Assembly: GCA_001803045.1 (NCBI GenBank)
Contig: MHAR01000060.1
Span: 1-64,000 of the forward strand
Length of the DNA: 64,000 nt
Reading direction: 5' to 3'
DNA from: Ignavibacteria bacterium RIFOXYB12_FULL_35_14
Lineage (GTDB): Bacteria; Bacteroidota; Ignavibacteria; Ignavibacteriales; Ignavibacteriaceae
The notes beneath the pieces are model-generated. The model saw nothing but the letters and a program-made list of their open reading frames with translations, was not told where the DNA came from and did no database searches. Below are positions 1-9,679 of this stretch, one piece after another. Numbering within the stretch: position 1 is the stretch's first letter; each line of letters starts with the position of its first letter. The position numbers and the translations under genes are program-made.

Positions 1-51
1 CCATTCTTCCGGGAGATGTAATAAACGGTTGAATAATTCTTTCGTTTCCAT
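1..51 (-). CDS. N-terminus of an unidentified protein, possibly an ISL3-like transposase (partial)
   Basis: An ATG at 49-51 (minus) opens a frame that runs off the window edge and gives METKELFNRLLHLPEEW. It begins four bases after the stop of the broken propeller gene upstream. The pattern ELF-x2-LL-x-LP-x2-W resembles what I recall of the start of ISL3-family transposases. Seventeen residues are too few for a firm call, and no terminal inverted repeat can be judged because the element would lie outside the window. Confidence 0.3.
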   Translation of the reverse strand, partial: METKELFNRLLHLPEEW

Positions 52-55
52 ATCT

Positions 56-1140
56 TTAAATTATTATTTTCACACTATTAACGGTAGAACCAACAATTTT
101 AAATAAACTATTGTCTTTAATTACTGAAGCATCAACTACACCTGTCCCCTCCCAGGTTTGAGTTGAACATAAAATAGATTAATATTACTACGAGTCCAAT
201 TAAGTCCATTTGTAAATGTGGCTAATCCAATTCTACCATCTCCAGAATAAAACATATAATAAGTGTTTTCTATTTTAATAATATCCGTCACTGCAATTTG
301 ATACTCCCATCCACTTGTGCCAAATAAAACTGGGTAGGGATATTTTGTCCAATTAATTCCATCAGTAGAAGCTGCCAAACCGATATGTCCTGGTCCCGAA
401 TTCGACTGAACCCCAGTATAATACATTTTGAAAAAGTCTCTTTCTTTTATAACAACACCCGGAGTCACAGCATGTGAATACCAACTCCCGCTATTGCCAG
501 GATATAGAACAGGTAAATTTGAACCACGAGCACAATTGATAGCATATAGAGATGTTGCATAACTAACATAGCCAACTCCACTATTCGATAAACTAGTAAA
601 CCACATCTTATAAATTTGTCCATCAAAAATAATTTTAGGATGCCTTACACCGCCAAATTCATAAACCGAGTTATTACCACTTAGTATAGGATTATTTAAA
701 TAATCCACCCAACTCGATATGTTTATTCCCCAATTAACAATTAAATAAATACTGCCAACTCCTGTCCCGGTTGATACAAGAGTTAAAGTTATCTGTGTTG
801 TAAAGTTCTCCTGTACCACAACATCTGTTTCACCATCATACAGAACAACATTGCTGTCATTTTTTGCCTCAACTTTTAATTGCCAAAGTCCTATGGGCAC
901 TGATTGAAATGTGATATCTCCTGAAGTGTTTGATAACAAGTTAAGTGTGCCGCTTAGTGTATCATAACCCTGTCTGTTTAGATATGCCGTTACTGTTGTC
1001 GCGTTGGAAGGAGCATTTTCTCGATCAATTTTAAGCAATACTTTACCTCCACCCGTTTCGGTAATTGGAGGATTAACCGGATTTTCTCTCGAACATCCTA
1101 AAAGAAAGAGATATGAAATAATTGTTAAGATTATAATTAA
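56..1140 (-). pseudogene. Broken lipoprotein with a five-bladed beta-propeller (GH43/GH32/DUF377-like)
   Basis: The central open part (136-1038) has repeated blades of the type PKIIFDGQIYKMWFTS, FFKMYYTG and TYYMFYSGDGRIGLA, typical of five-bladed propeller glycosidases and glycosidase-like binding proteins. Upstream in the same frame lies a hydrophobic stretch ending in a lipobox (FLLGC, near 1093-1107), so the ancestor was an exported lipoprotein. That frame meets a TAA at 1141-1143 with no usable start codon. At the other end the frame runs out at 136-138. A different frame continues the protein sensibly from about 165 to a TAA at 56-58 (QTWEGTGVVDAS...). There is therefore at least one frameshift plus a lost start. 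A truncated protein from the TTG at 1038 is possible but would lack export. The substrate is unknown. Confidence 0.6.
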
Positions 1141-1277
1141 TTACTTTACTTATAAGAGCCCCCATATTTTAAGTTATTATAAAATTACTTGTTGCACGTA
1201 TTTAATAAGTAAAACAAATACAACAGATTATTTAATTTCCCGTAAAATACGGCAGTTGGAGATTTCATTTTAAAAAC

Positions 1278-2165
1278 CTAAACGAAAAAGTGAACTAATT
1301 TATGAAACAGATTTGTACGAATGGATCTAAAATATTTTTCAATCTCTTTTTTTACGAATTCATTTTCCTTCACCTCTATTTCTTCAACCTTTATGGGCTT
1401 CGGGGATAATTCAACATTATAAACATTTGTTTTCTTTGTATGGGTACTTTGTTTTCCCATTCCAATATTTTGAACAAGCGATCTGCCGGGGTATAAAGTG
1501 TACTTATTTTTTAGAAATGCTGATGCATGCCATCTAATTGCCCAAGAATCATTTTCCCCCTTTATCTGTTTTTTGAGCATCTTAATATTCTTTACCGCAC
1601 CGTTCAGGTCAAATTCATTTTCAAGCATCCTATGGTAAATTTCATCTAATAGTATTGGGGCATTTTGCTCGAACAAATCCCATCCTCTTTTCCATGTTGC
1701 CCAACCCCAGCAATCCGCACCTTTTAGGAAAAAAGTTTCAGGTAAAAGTTTTTTTAGCGGATAAATGTAGCCATGAATACTTATAACTTCCTCAACGTTT
1801 TCATATATCTCAAGTCCCTTGTTCATAAATTCAAGAAAATATGGCGAAAGAATAAGGTCATCTTCAATAACAACGACTTTACCATATGTTTCAATCACTA
1901 CAGAAACTCCAGAGATAATGGAACCTGCCAATCCTAAATTTTTATCTCTAAATATGATTTCTACATTCTTAAACCCGGAAATGCGCTTTATATATTCACG
2001 AACTTTTTTTACCTGCTCATTATCTTTTTCTGATTTGGCTGAATCAGAAAAAATAAAAATAGTGCTGTTTTTAGCAGTATCATTATCTAATAGCGATTGG
2101 ATTACTTTTTGAGTATGCTCTAATCTTTTATAAACAAATAATGCAATGGGGGCTTGTTTTTGCAT
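1278..2165 (-). CDS. Glycosyltransferase, GT-A fold (GNT-I/GT2-like)
   Basis: Predicted cytoplasmic sugar transferase acting on a surface glycan. It starts with PIALFVYKRLEHTQKVIQSL, typical of the nucleotide-sugar binding strand. It has a DxD-like acidic cluster in VVVIEDDLILSPYFLEFMN, followed by a GWATWKRGWD segment common in GNT-I-type bacterial transferases. The length (295 aa) fits a single catalytic domain without membrane segments. It starts one base after the stop of the methyltransferase gene upstream and is the last intact gene of the minus-strand glycan cluster. Donor and acceptor cannot be told from the sequence. Confidence 0.7.
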   Translation of the reverse strand: MQKQAPIALFVYKRLEHTQKVIQSLLDNDTAKNSTIFIFSDSAKSEKDNEQVKKVREYIKRISGFKNVEIIFRDKNLGLAGSIISGVSVVIETYGKVVVIEDDLILSPYFLEFMNKGLEIYENVEEVISIHGYIYPLKKLLPETFFLKGADCWGWATWKRGWDLFEQNAPILLDEIYHRMLENEFDLNGAVKNIKMLKKQIKGENDSWAIRWHASAFLKNKYTLYPGRSLVQNIGMGKQSTHTKKTNVYNVELSPKPIKVEEIEVKENEFVKKEIEKYFRSIRTNLFHKLVHFFV

Positions 2166-2166
2166 A

Positions 2167-2817
2167 TTATATTTTTGTAAAGTCTATAATTAAAGAGGTG
2201 TAGTTCGGTTTTCCATCTTTATTTCTGCTGTCATTCAGAAATGATCTGTCTATAAAACCTTTATTGTCATTGAAATAATTAGAATGAAATACCCCGTCTT
2301 CATCCCAATACTCTATCAGTTTTGATTTGAAACCATGTTTTTCAAACAGGTTAGTCAGAGATTTATAATCAAATAAATTTTTATGGTCATGTGCTCCCTC
2401 CCCACTACCACCGGGTTTTACTCGTTCAATATAATTTTTATCAGGATGAAACCCATCTGGAACAGCAATGCGAATGTTTACCTTATCAGAGGTATATATG
2501 TAAAAATTTTTTAACATCTTAGCTAGGTCGTTGTTATTGAGATGCTCTAACACATGCTCTGCTAATATTTTATGAATTTTTTTTTGGCTGAAATATTTTT
2601 GAAAATCTTTTTCTTCGGTAACATCCAGGGTATCAATATCCGTAGCAAACCAGTTTATAAATTTCGACTTACCAGCACCAACATTAATAAGTATTTCTGA
2701 ATGAGTTCTCAGATAATATAACCAGCTTATATAATTCCACAATCGAAAAAGAGGGAGGAGAATTTGATAAATAAATCTTTTAAACTTTTTATACATTAAA
2801 ATTAAATTCCCAAACAA
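2167..2817 (-). CDS. Class I SAM-dependent methyltransferase
   Basis: A 216-aa protein with a SAM-binding signature: the glycine motif INVGAGKSKF, an acidic WFATDIDTLD and the post-motif AEHVLEHLNNNDL that is common in methyltransferases acting on glycans or small molecules. It overlaps the preceding methyltransferase gene by 16 bases, which suggests translational coupling. Its place among glycosyltransferases and a flippase makes methylation or capping of a surface sugar the likely role. This is inferred from context. Confidence 0.65.
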   Translation of the reverse strand: MFGNLILMYKKFKRFIYQILLPLFRLWNYISWLYYLRTHSEILINVGAGKSKFINWFATDIDTLDVTEEKDFQKYFSQKKIHKILAEHVLEHLNNNDLAKMLKNFYIYTSDKVNIRIAVPDGFHPDKNYIERVKPGGSGEGAHDHKNLFDYKSLTNLFEKHGFKSKLIEYWDEDGVFHSNYFNDNKGFIDRSFLNDSRNKDGKPNYTSLIIDFTKI

Positions 2818-3464
2818 TTTTCTTTTCTATAAAAAACTGATGTACATTTCTTTAAGAACACAGTTGCTCCAATCCCCCAAAAGTCAATTTGCTTAAACGG
2901 CTGTAATCTTAAAAAATCAACTGCACCTTTATATTCTATGCGCTCGGAATCATCAAGAATCATCACACCATCTTCCTTCAAAGCTGACAAAGAGTTTATT
3001 ATGCAATTACTTCTGTCCTCTCCATCAACAATAATTATATCAAACTTTATTCTTGAATCAGCGGCAAAATGAGAATATTCTCCATTTTGAATAAGAACTT
3101 TGTGATGTAATTGAACGCTGCCGGGAATTATTTTTTTTAGTTTTTCATACCATCCTAAATTATGTTCAACGGTAAAGACCCTGCTAACTTTTTCTGCGTA
3201 AAATAAAGTTGAATTACCAGAACCAAACTCGAAAATGATCATTTCATTCTTTAATCTTGGTGACAAAAAATCAATGAATGGATAAGTTAACCAGGGAATC
3301 GGGTTATTATTTTTATCAACCGGTGATTTAGATTTAAATGAATTTATCCAACCGACATCAACGAGATACTGACTATGCTTTAATGAAAGAAGTACGCGAA
3401 GCAAAGCAGGATCTTTGGATAATTCTATTATAGTTTTAATTTTATCTATCAGCGGTGCTGCCAT
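2802..3464 (-). CDS. SAM-dependent methyltransferase (FkbM/Methyltransf_24-like)
   Basis: Predicted methyltransferase of 220 aa. The SAM site is visible as FEFGSGNSTLFYAEKVSRV with the acidic partner FTVEHN; a later IIVDGEDR and MILDDSER complete the Rossmann core. No membrane segment or signal peptide is seen. It overlaps the flippase gene upstream by 16 bases and the next methyltransferase gene by 16 bases, so the three are probably translated together. The substrate is unknown; context points to the exported glycan. Confidence 0.62.
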   Translation of the reverse strand: MAAPLIDKIKTIIELSKDPALLRVLLSLKHSQYLVDVGWINSFKSKSPVDKNNNPIPWLTYPFIDFLSPRLKNEMIIFEFGSGNSTLFYAEKVSRVFTVEHNLGWYEKLKKIIPGSVQLHHKVLIQNGEYSHFAADSRIKFDIIIVDGEDRSNCIINSLSALKEDGVMILDDSERIEYKGAVDFLRLQPFKQIDFWGIGATVFLKKCTSVFYRKENCLGI

Positions 3465-4795
3465 TTTAGGACAATAAATTTAAACATGTTAATAAATAAA
3501 ATAGATTGCATCATCATAACAAGCTGATGATAAGTGCGCTTAGTAAATCCAATCGAAATTGTAGCCATAGAATATGATACAAGAGTTGCAACTGCCGAAC
3601 CAATTATACCAATCTCAGGTATTAAAATAAGATTCAAAATCACATTTACAATCAATCCAATAAGGGTGCGGTAAAAAGAAAGTTTAGTCAAATTCTCTGT
3701 TATTAAATATTGACTGCTTGCCACTCCGAGGAAAGTGGCAACTCCAGCCCAAATATAAATTGTTAAAACGGGTGCCGAAGGTAAATACTTAGCACCTAGC
3801 AGTATAAAGGTTATTTCTTTCGAGAAAAAAGTTACAGGAAGTGCAATGAGTATGGCCATCCATGCCATTAAATCATAAAGTTTTTGAAGACGGCTTAGAT
3901 ATAGTTTTTCACTTATTTGTTTTGCATTAATTATGGCAGGAAAAAGAGAAGCCGTGATAGCCATAGGAACAAAATACCATGCTTCGCATAGCCTGGCGGC
4001 TGCTCCATAGTATCCGACTTCAGTTTCATTCATTAATTCTTTTATTAGCACTTGACCAATTTTTATATATATTGTTATTATAATGCCAGATAATATAAGA
4101 GGCCATGAATCTCTTAAAATATTAAAACCGATTATTTTATTTGATTTCCATTCAAATAAACTCAACCCTCTCTTTTTATACACAATAATAAACCCTGATG
4201 CAAGAAGTATTGCCTCAATCAATATAACGATTGCAAAATAGATCAATGGGGCGTTAAAAACTATTAAAAGAATTTTGATTATTGACCCAAGTAAGAACGC
4301 GGATGACTGAGCATAGACAGAATATTTTGCTGTAACTCTTGATTGAAAATAAAAATCAATAACGTTAAATGATTGAAAAAAAGTTGCCGAAGCAATTATC
4401 AATATCATAATATTCGTAAGAGCATTGTTAGCCATGAATGGTAGGACAGTCAGCAATAGTATTATTGAAATTGCAGCACCTAATAATTTGAATGTAAATG
4501 CTGTGCCAAGAAGCAAATCTCTTTGGTCCGGAGATTTGACCAATTCCCGCGTTAAAATGCTATCAATCCCCAATGACGAAACAGCGGCGAAAATTCCGAC
4601 AAAACTCATTGCATAGCTTAACAAACCAAATTCATTTGGGGCGAGGTATCTGATAATTAGAATACCAACAATAAATGTTACAACTAATCTTATGATCTTT
4701 TCAAAGAACAACCATGATGTGTTTGTAAAATATTTTTTAAACGACTCTGATCCAATGTTTATTTTAGTGTCTATATTTTCACTGTCCTCTGGCAA
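3449..4795 (-). CDS. Polysaccharide flippase (Wzx/MATE-like)
   Basis: A 448-aa membrane protein with about 12-14 hydrophobic helices and the N-terminal pattern of polysaccharide transporters: TSWLFFEKIIRLVVTFIVGI followed by a NEFGLLSYAMSFVGIF segment. Proteins of this family move lipid-linked oligosaccharide units across the inner membrane. The gene overlaps the downstream methyltransferase gene and follows the YfhO-like gene, consistent with an O-antigen- or capsule-like assembly locus. No polymerase (Wzy) is recognisable nearby. Confidence 0.8.
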   Translation of the reverse strand: MPEDSENIDTKINIGSESFKKYFTNTSWLFFEKIIRLVVTFIVGILIIRYLAPNEFGLLSYAMSFVGIFAAVSSLGIDSILTRELVKSPDQRDLLLGTAFTFKLLGAAISIILLLTVLPFMANNALTNIMILIIASATFFQSFNVIDFYFQSRVTAKYSVYAQSSAFLLGSIIKILLIVFNAPLIYFAIVILIEAILLASGFIIVYKKRGLSLFEWKSNKIIGFNILRDSWPLILSGIIITIYIKIGQVLIKELMNETEVGYYGAAARLCEAWYFVPMAITASLFPAIINAKQISEKLYLSRLQKLYDLMAWMAILIALPVTFFSKEITFILLGAKYLPSAPVLTIYIWAGVATFLGVASSQYLITENLTKLSFYRTLIGLIVNVILNLILIPEIGIIGSAVATLVSYSMATISIGFTKRTYHQLVMMMQSILFINMFKFIVLKWQHR

Positions 4796-4861
4796 AATAT
4801 TTTCTATTATTAGTTAAGGTTATGAAACATTTTTTTCTTGATGAAAAGCGCAAAGTTTCTT

Positions 4862-7432
4862 TTACACTTTTGTAACATTCTTCTTCCTTAAAGAAAAAAT
4901 AAAAAGAAGCAATAGTGTTAAAGATGATAGAATTAGTGAAATATATTTACTCAAATAAAAACTTTTCGGAGCATAGATAAATTCAACTTCATGTTTTCCT
5001 TTGGGAACCACTATTCCCATGAATCCATGATTAGTTTGATGGATTCCAGTTTCGTTGTCATCTATATAAGCCCGCCACCCGGTTGGAATTTTAAATAATT
5101 TATAATCCGCTTCACCACTAAAATATGTGCTTCCGAAAAACACAAAATTGTTTCCGGATGCATTCGCATCAAGCTGAAGCATTTCATCGGTGTATTTTAG
5201 AATTTTTGAATATGCTGTAGAATCAGGCTTATCAACAATAAGATTTTTGTTCACATAGGCGACTTGTTTTGGATCGAAAGCGTTAGCTTTAATTAAATTC
5301 AATGCCTCAAGATTACTTTTCATCTCAACTCTATCAACAAAATAAGCCCTGGGCAAAGCATTTTCATTTTTACTTACGGTTGTCTTTTCACCATTGTAAA
5401 TTGGACTCAATCCAGCCATTGGAGCAGCTTGATCAGTTATAAGATATTTCACTCCAAGCATCCGCCATAAAGTTGGATTTGTTGGTCCGACAACGTCCAT
5501 TATATCTTGATAAGTTCTCGGTTTTATTCCTGAGTAACCGTAAAAATCTTCCATCAGAAAGTAAGCATTGAAATTTGAATTCTGTTTGAACGAACCAAGC
5601 GAACCGTCTTGTTTTAAATTTAAAATTCGGAAAGGTTCCTTATCATTTTGACTTTTGATCGCATTCACATAATCAGGAGCTTGAAATTGATTTTGAATTT
5701 CCGGATTATCATGATACTTCGCTCCGCGTGCATCAATTCTCCAAAGATCAATTATTGTAAAAATGATAAGCCCAAGCACCAAAAAATCTGAGCTCAATTT
5801 TTTATTCACATAAAGAATTCCTGCCCAGAAAGAAGCACCAAGAATACCAAATGCGATAAGAAAATCATTGGTAAACATTTTAGCCATGTACTCAGCAAAA
5901 GCCTGAAAATATTGAGCGTACTGAGGATTGCTGGTCTGAAGAGTCGCAGCATGATCATTAACTCGCAATACGAACCAGTTAGACAATGCCTTGTTAGCAA
6001 GCAAAGACAAAATAAAAATTCCTGAAAAAAAGTAAGCAGAGTATTTCAAAATTGAAATTGCTTTTTTATCAGAATTTTCTCGCAAGGAAATGATTTTCAT
6101 AATTCCGTAACCGGCAAGTACAGGAAAAGACATCTGAACAAGTACAAGAATCATTGATGGAACTCTGAACTTATCGAAATATGGAAAGTAGTAAAACATT
6201 AAATCAAACAGTAAAGAAAGATTTTTACCGAAGGAGATAAATAACGCAATACCAGAAAGTATAGTTAAAAACTGAACGAACGGTTCTTTCCAGCAAGTAA
6301 AAATTGCAAACAATGCCAGGAAGAAAACTAGCATACCCATGTACATAGCGACATCGACAAACGGCATTTGCCCAAAATATGTGTTTACTTCATACTCTTG
6401 ATTTTGCGTTAGCGGACCTTTATAAGTTGAGTTGCCAAATCCATAAAAGGAGGGAATAACAAAGGTTAAAACTTCCTCCGGTGAGAATGACCAGCCGGTA
6501 TGATAATCGTAATACTGTGACTCGGATTGATCAGCTTGTCCGGTAGTTGTCTCGGTAATACTTTTTCCACCTCTTGTTGAAAACGGAGTATACTCGTAAA
6601 TCTGCGTGAGATTATCGGCAGAAATTAGAACGGCCAAAATAGATGTAACAATAACCACTCCTGCTGATTTAATGAGTCTGCTGCTTTTCTCTTTTTCCTT
6701 TTTAAGCAGCGATTTCACAAAAAAGAAAATGTAGTAAATAGCTACTGCAAACATTGTATAGAAGATTATCTGAACATGAAAACCTTGAATGAATAATTGC
6801 AGAACTATTATTAATGTTAATGCATAAACGACTTTTATCTTTTCCTCGAATTTCAGCAGGATAAGAAAAATTAAGGGATACATACACAGCGATGTTAATT
6901 TGGTTACGTGGCCGATGTAGAGAAAGACAATTATTCCTGTGCTGAAGGCAGTTGATACAGCAGTAAATAAACTAACCAAAGTATTTTTTGAAATATGCTT
7001 CATCAAAAGAAATGAGGAGAAGCCAAGCATTATTAGGTAAAAACTCCACATAGCATAATCAACAGAAAATAAGCTGCTGAATGCTATCCGAACGTAACCA
7101 AAAGCCATGTAAATTAAATTGAACCAAGTTTGTTCTGTTCCTAGCGCATATGCCGGCATTCCGCAAAAAATGTGAGGATTCCATAGGGAAAAACCCTCTC
7201 TATCTTTTAGCACATATGGCTTTGCACTTTCGCTTGCAATTATGTCGCCTGATTGAAAAGTCTTGTCTCCAAAATAAAGCGGATTAAGAAATATCAAGAA
7301 TAGAATGAAGATAATTATCACAACTGAAAGTATGTGATACTTCTGCGGGATCAGTTCGTTAATTTGGAATTTGGAAAGGAAATTCTGCTTAACTGGCTTC
7401 TGAGCCTTACCTTCTTTTTTAATTTTTGCCAT
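4862..7432 (-). CDS. YfhO family membrane protein (GT-C-like)
   Basis: An 856-aa inner-membrane protein with a short charged N-terminus, about a dozen hydrophobic helices up to residue ~560, a soluble domain containing LGVKYLIT and PRAYFVDRV, and a final hydrophobic helix before KKNVTKV. This layout, with the late segment GFMGIVVPKGKHEVEFIYAP, is typical of the YfhO family. Members are thought to act in glycosylation of lipoteichoic acid or other surface polymers as GT-C-type enzymes. It sits 24 bases from the upstream methyltransferase gene. Its role in this glycan pathway is inference. Confidence 0.75.
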   Translation of the reverse strand: MAKIKKEGKAQKPVKQNFLSKFQINELIPQKYHILSVVIIIFILFLIFLNPLYFGDKTFQSGDIIASESAKPYVLKDREGFSLWNPHIFCGMPAYALGTEQTWFNLIYMAFGYVRIAFSSLFSVDYAMWSFYLIMLGFSSFLLMKHISKNTLVSLFTAVSTAFSTGIIVFLYIGHVTKLTSLCMYPLIFLILLKFEEKIKVVYALTLIIVLQLFIQGFHVQIIFYTMFAVAIYYIFFFVKSLLKKEKEKSSRLIKSAGVVIVTSILAVLISADNLTQIYEYTPFSTRGGKSITETTTGQADQSESQYYDYHTGWSFSPEEVLTFVIPSFYGFGNSTYKGPLTQNQEYEVNTYFGQMPFVDVAMYMGMLVFFLALFAIFTCWKEPFVQFLTILSGIALFISFGKNLSLLFDLMFYYFPYFDKFRVPSMILVLVQMSFPVLAGYGIMKIISLRENSDKKAISILKYSAYFFSGIFILSLLANKALSNWFVLRVNDHAATLQTSNPQYAQYFQAFAEYMAKMFTNDFLIAFGILGASFWAGILYVNKKLSSDFLVLGLIIFTIIDLWRIDARGAKYHDNPEIQNQFQAPDYVNAIKSQNDKEPFRILNLKQDGSLGSFKQNSNFNAYFLMEDFYGYSGIKPRTYQDIMDVVGPTNPTLWRMLGVKYLITDQAAPMAGLSPIYNGEKTTVSKNENALPRAYFVDRVEMKSNLEALNLIKANAFDPKQVAYVNKNLIVDKPDSTAYSKILKYTDEMLQLDANASGNNFVFFGSTYFSGEADYKLFKIPTGWRAYIDDNETGIHQTNHGFMGIVVPKGKHEVEFIYAPKSFYLSKYISLILSSLTLLLLFIFSLRKKNVTKV

Positions 7433-7456
7433 TTGAACCTAAATAAATGTTAAAAA

Positions 7457-8266
7457 TTATTTTTGAACAATGAAATTTATACCGCTTCCAATTTTATTAT
7501 TTGAATTAAAATCTAACACCATCATTAGAAAGCTTAAAGGAAATGCAATCAAGTAATATATTGGAAGAATTATAAAAAATAATTTTGAAATATTTAGCAG
7601 CATCATTGGATATTTTATACTCAGCCGCCAAGATTTATCACCCCAAAATCCGTAAGTATATTGCGATTTGTAAGTCTTAAATCCTAACGGAAGCAGTTTC
7701 CTCTCCAGCTCTTCTTTTGAGTAGCCAACTCTTGCATGCTCGCCGATAAAGCTTTCATCTTCTTCTGAGTGAACATCGCTCCCGCCAAAAATAGAAGGAG
7801 AGTTAATCAGTAAATAACCATTGGGCCTTAACGCTTTGTAGAAATTCTGAAATACTTTTACATCTTCAGCAATATGTTCCATAACATCCACGCAAAGAAT
7901 TAGGTCAAATTTATTATCGTGGTTTATCTGCAATAAGTCTTCGACTTTAAATTTCACATTCTGGACTTTAATCTGTGAATAAAAAATTTCTGCATCTTTT
8001 ATCCAATCTTCCTTAACATCAACTGAAAAAATATTCGCAGGAATTAATTTTTTAGACATAAAGTATGAGTATTGTCCAAAGCCCGTTCCCGCATCATAAA
8101 TCTCTATCGTCTTATCTGCAAAAAGTTTTCTCAGTTTTATTAATTCTCTGCGAACATACCACGATCTTAAAAAAAATATATCCAATAGCTTATAGAATGC
8201 AATCCTGATAAACGGAAATTTCTTGATAATAGAAGCAAAAACATTTTTTACAGGATCGTAATGCAT
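7457..8266 (-). CDS. Class I SAM-dependent methyltransferase with C-terminal membrane helices
   Basis: A 269-aa protein with the SAM motif EIYDAGTGFGQYSYFMSKK, the acidic loop IFSVDVKEDW and DLILCVDVMEHIAEDVKVF, a typical UbiE/COQ5-like core. Residues ~220-255 are strongly hydrophobic (FFIILPIYYLIAFPLSFLMM) and should hold the enzyme at the membrane, consistent with a lipid-linked substrate. It lies between the polyprenyl-phosphate-type glycosyltransferase and the YfhO gene in the same direction. Confidence 0.65.
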   Translation of the reverse strand: MHYDPVKNVFASIIKKFPFIRIAFYKLLDIFFLRSWYVRRELIKLRKLFADKTIEIYDAGTGFGQYSYFMSKKLIPANIFSVDVKEDWIKDAEIFYSQIKVQNVKFKVEDLLQINHDNKFDLILCVDVMEHIAEDVKVFQNFYKALRPNGYLLINSPSIFGGSDVHSEEDESFIGEHARVGYSKEELERKLLPLGFKTYKSQYTYGFWGDKSWRLSIKYPMMLLNISKLFFIILPIYYLIAFPLSFLMMVLDFNSNNKIGSGINFIVQK

Positions 8267-8350
8267 TAATTGTACAGCAAGTAAAGTGTAAGGATATAAC
8301 GCAAGATAATAATATTGAAGTTTAACTCAGATGGGATTAAATAAGTGTAA

Positions 8351-9460
8351 TTATCCCTTTTCTTTTATAACATATTCAGTTTCGGTTCGAAAATTGTTTA
8401 CAAGCATTTCTCCCAACAGTCCAACGGAGAAAAACTGCACACCAACGATAATCAACAAAATACCTAAAAACAGCATAGGCCGGTTACTGAGATATTGATC
8501 TTGGATTAACCATAAGTAAGCCAGGTAGCCATTAACAATAATACCAACCATAAACGAAATCATTCCCAAAAAACCAAAAAAGTGCATTGGTCTTCTTATA
8601 TACCTTGTGGTAAACATTACAGTAAGAAGATCAATAAACCCTTTGAAAAAACGTGAGGTACCGAATTTTGTGGTGCCGTATTTCCGGGGATGATGCTGAA
8701 CGATTGTCTCCGATATTTTGTAACCTTGCCATTTAGCCAAAACCGGAATGTAACGATGCAGCTCTCCATAAATTTTCAAATTCTGTGTAACGTCTTTTCG
8801 GTAAGCTTTAAGTCCGCAATTAAAATCATGAATTTTTATTCTGCTAAAAATCCTTGTGACCAAATTGAAAAATTTAGAGGACAGTTTTTTAATGATGTTA
8901 TCAAATCGCTTCTTCTTCCAGCCGGATACAACGTCAAACCCTTCGTCGAGTTTCTTTAACAGATTAATGATTTCATTCGGATCATCTTGAAGATCGGCAT
9001 CCATGGTTACTACAACGTCACCGGCAGCTTCTTTAAATCCCATCTGCAAAGCGGCAGATTTGCCGTAATTTTTTTGAAAGCTTAAATATTTGAATCTTTT
9101 ATCTGTTTTGCAGATCTCCTTGATTATTTTTAATGAATTATCTGAACTGCCGTCGTCCACAAAAATTATTTCATATGCTAGATCAATAAGTTTTAGAGCT
9201 TTTCTGATTTCATTAGCTAAAGGATTTAATGATTCCTCTTCATTATAAAGTGGAATTATAACCGAGAGTTTTTTGAAAATACTTTTTTCTTTTTGAATCG
9301 CTTCCTTGTTAAACTTATGGTAATAACGCCTGCGATGATAAAATGATTTGCGATATTGGGGTTTACCCGTGGATGTTTTGTCTAACTGTTTCCCCTGATT
9401 ATTGCTTTCCTGACTTTCACCTTGAGAATGGTTAGCAGCCTGGCTTAAATTTTCTTCCAA
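8351..9460 (-). CDS. GT2 glycosyltransferase with two C-terminal membrane helices (ArnC/GtrB/DPM1-like)
   Basis: Probably transfers a sugar to undecaprenyl phosphate at the inner membrane. The GT2 core starts near residue 65 with KLSVIIPLYNEEESLNPL and has IIFVDDGSSDNS, VVTMDADLQDDP and the FNCGLKAYRKDV segment typical of DPM1/GtrB proteins. Two hydrophobic helices follow (~290-345). The first ~60 residues are a low-complexity Q/N/S-rich then basic extension, longer than is usual for the family. The start is TTG, preceded by an AGGAACGG ribosome site, and no in-frame ATG exists before the conserved core. This is the promoter-proximal gene of the minus-strand glycan cluster, divergent from the suf operon. 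Confidence 0.78.
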   Translation of the reverse strand: MEENLSQAANHSQGESQESNNQGKQLDKTSTGKPQYRKSFYHRRRYYHKFNKEAIQKEKSIFKKLSVIIPLYNEEESLNPLANEIRKALKLIDLAYEIIFVDDGSSDNSLKIIKEICKTDKRFKYLSFQKNYGKSAALQMGFKEAAGDVVVTMDADLQDDPNEIINLLKKLDEGFDVVSGWKKKRFDNIIKKLSSKFFNLVTRIFSRIKIHDFNCGLKAYRKDVTQNLKIYGELHRYIPVLAKWQGYKISETIVQHHPRKYGTTKFGTSRFFKGFIDLLTVMFTTRYIRRPMHFFGFLGMISFMVGIIVNGYLAYLWLIQDQYLSNRPMLFLGILLIIVGVQFFSVGLLGEMLVNNFRTETEYVIKEKG

Positions 9461-9584
9461 TTAATTATCCGTTCCTTAAAATTTCAGCGAAAATTAACTG
9501 AATATCATCTTAAAAACAATTTACTGCTCATCTTAAATCTCATTCAGCATTCAATAAAATTTAAGATCAAGTGAAATTTTAATC

Positions 9585-9615
9585 TTGACTATTTTGTATA
9601 GATTGTATAGGTTTG
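9585..9615 (+). promoter_or_regulatory. Candidate promoter of the suf operon
   Basis: TTG at 9585-9587 and TAGGTTTG at 9608-9615 are separated by 20 bases, which fits the Bacteroidota-type -33/-7 pattern. An Rrf2-type operator could overlap the A/T-rich spacer TATTTTGTATAGATTGTATA, but no operator consensus is proven. The box ends 64 bases before the sufB ATG. Confidence 0.5.
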
Positions 9616-9679
9616 GAATGAGCTTTTAATTATGACGGCTATAAGTCAATTAAAATGAAATATTTAGCTTAGGAAAATC

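Noticed and set aside
1004-1273. Plus-strand frame of 89 codons
   Set aside because: It lies antisense to the lipobox region of the propeller gene and has no domain, ribosome site or sensible composition.
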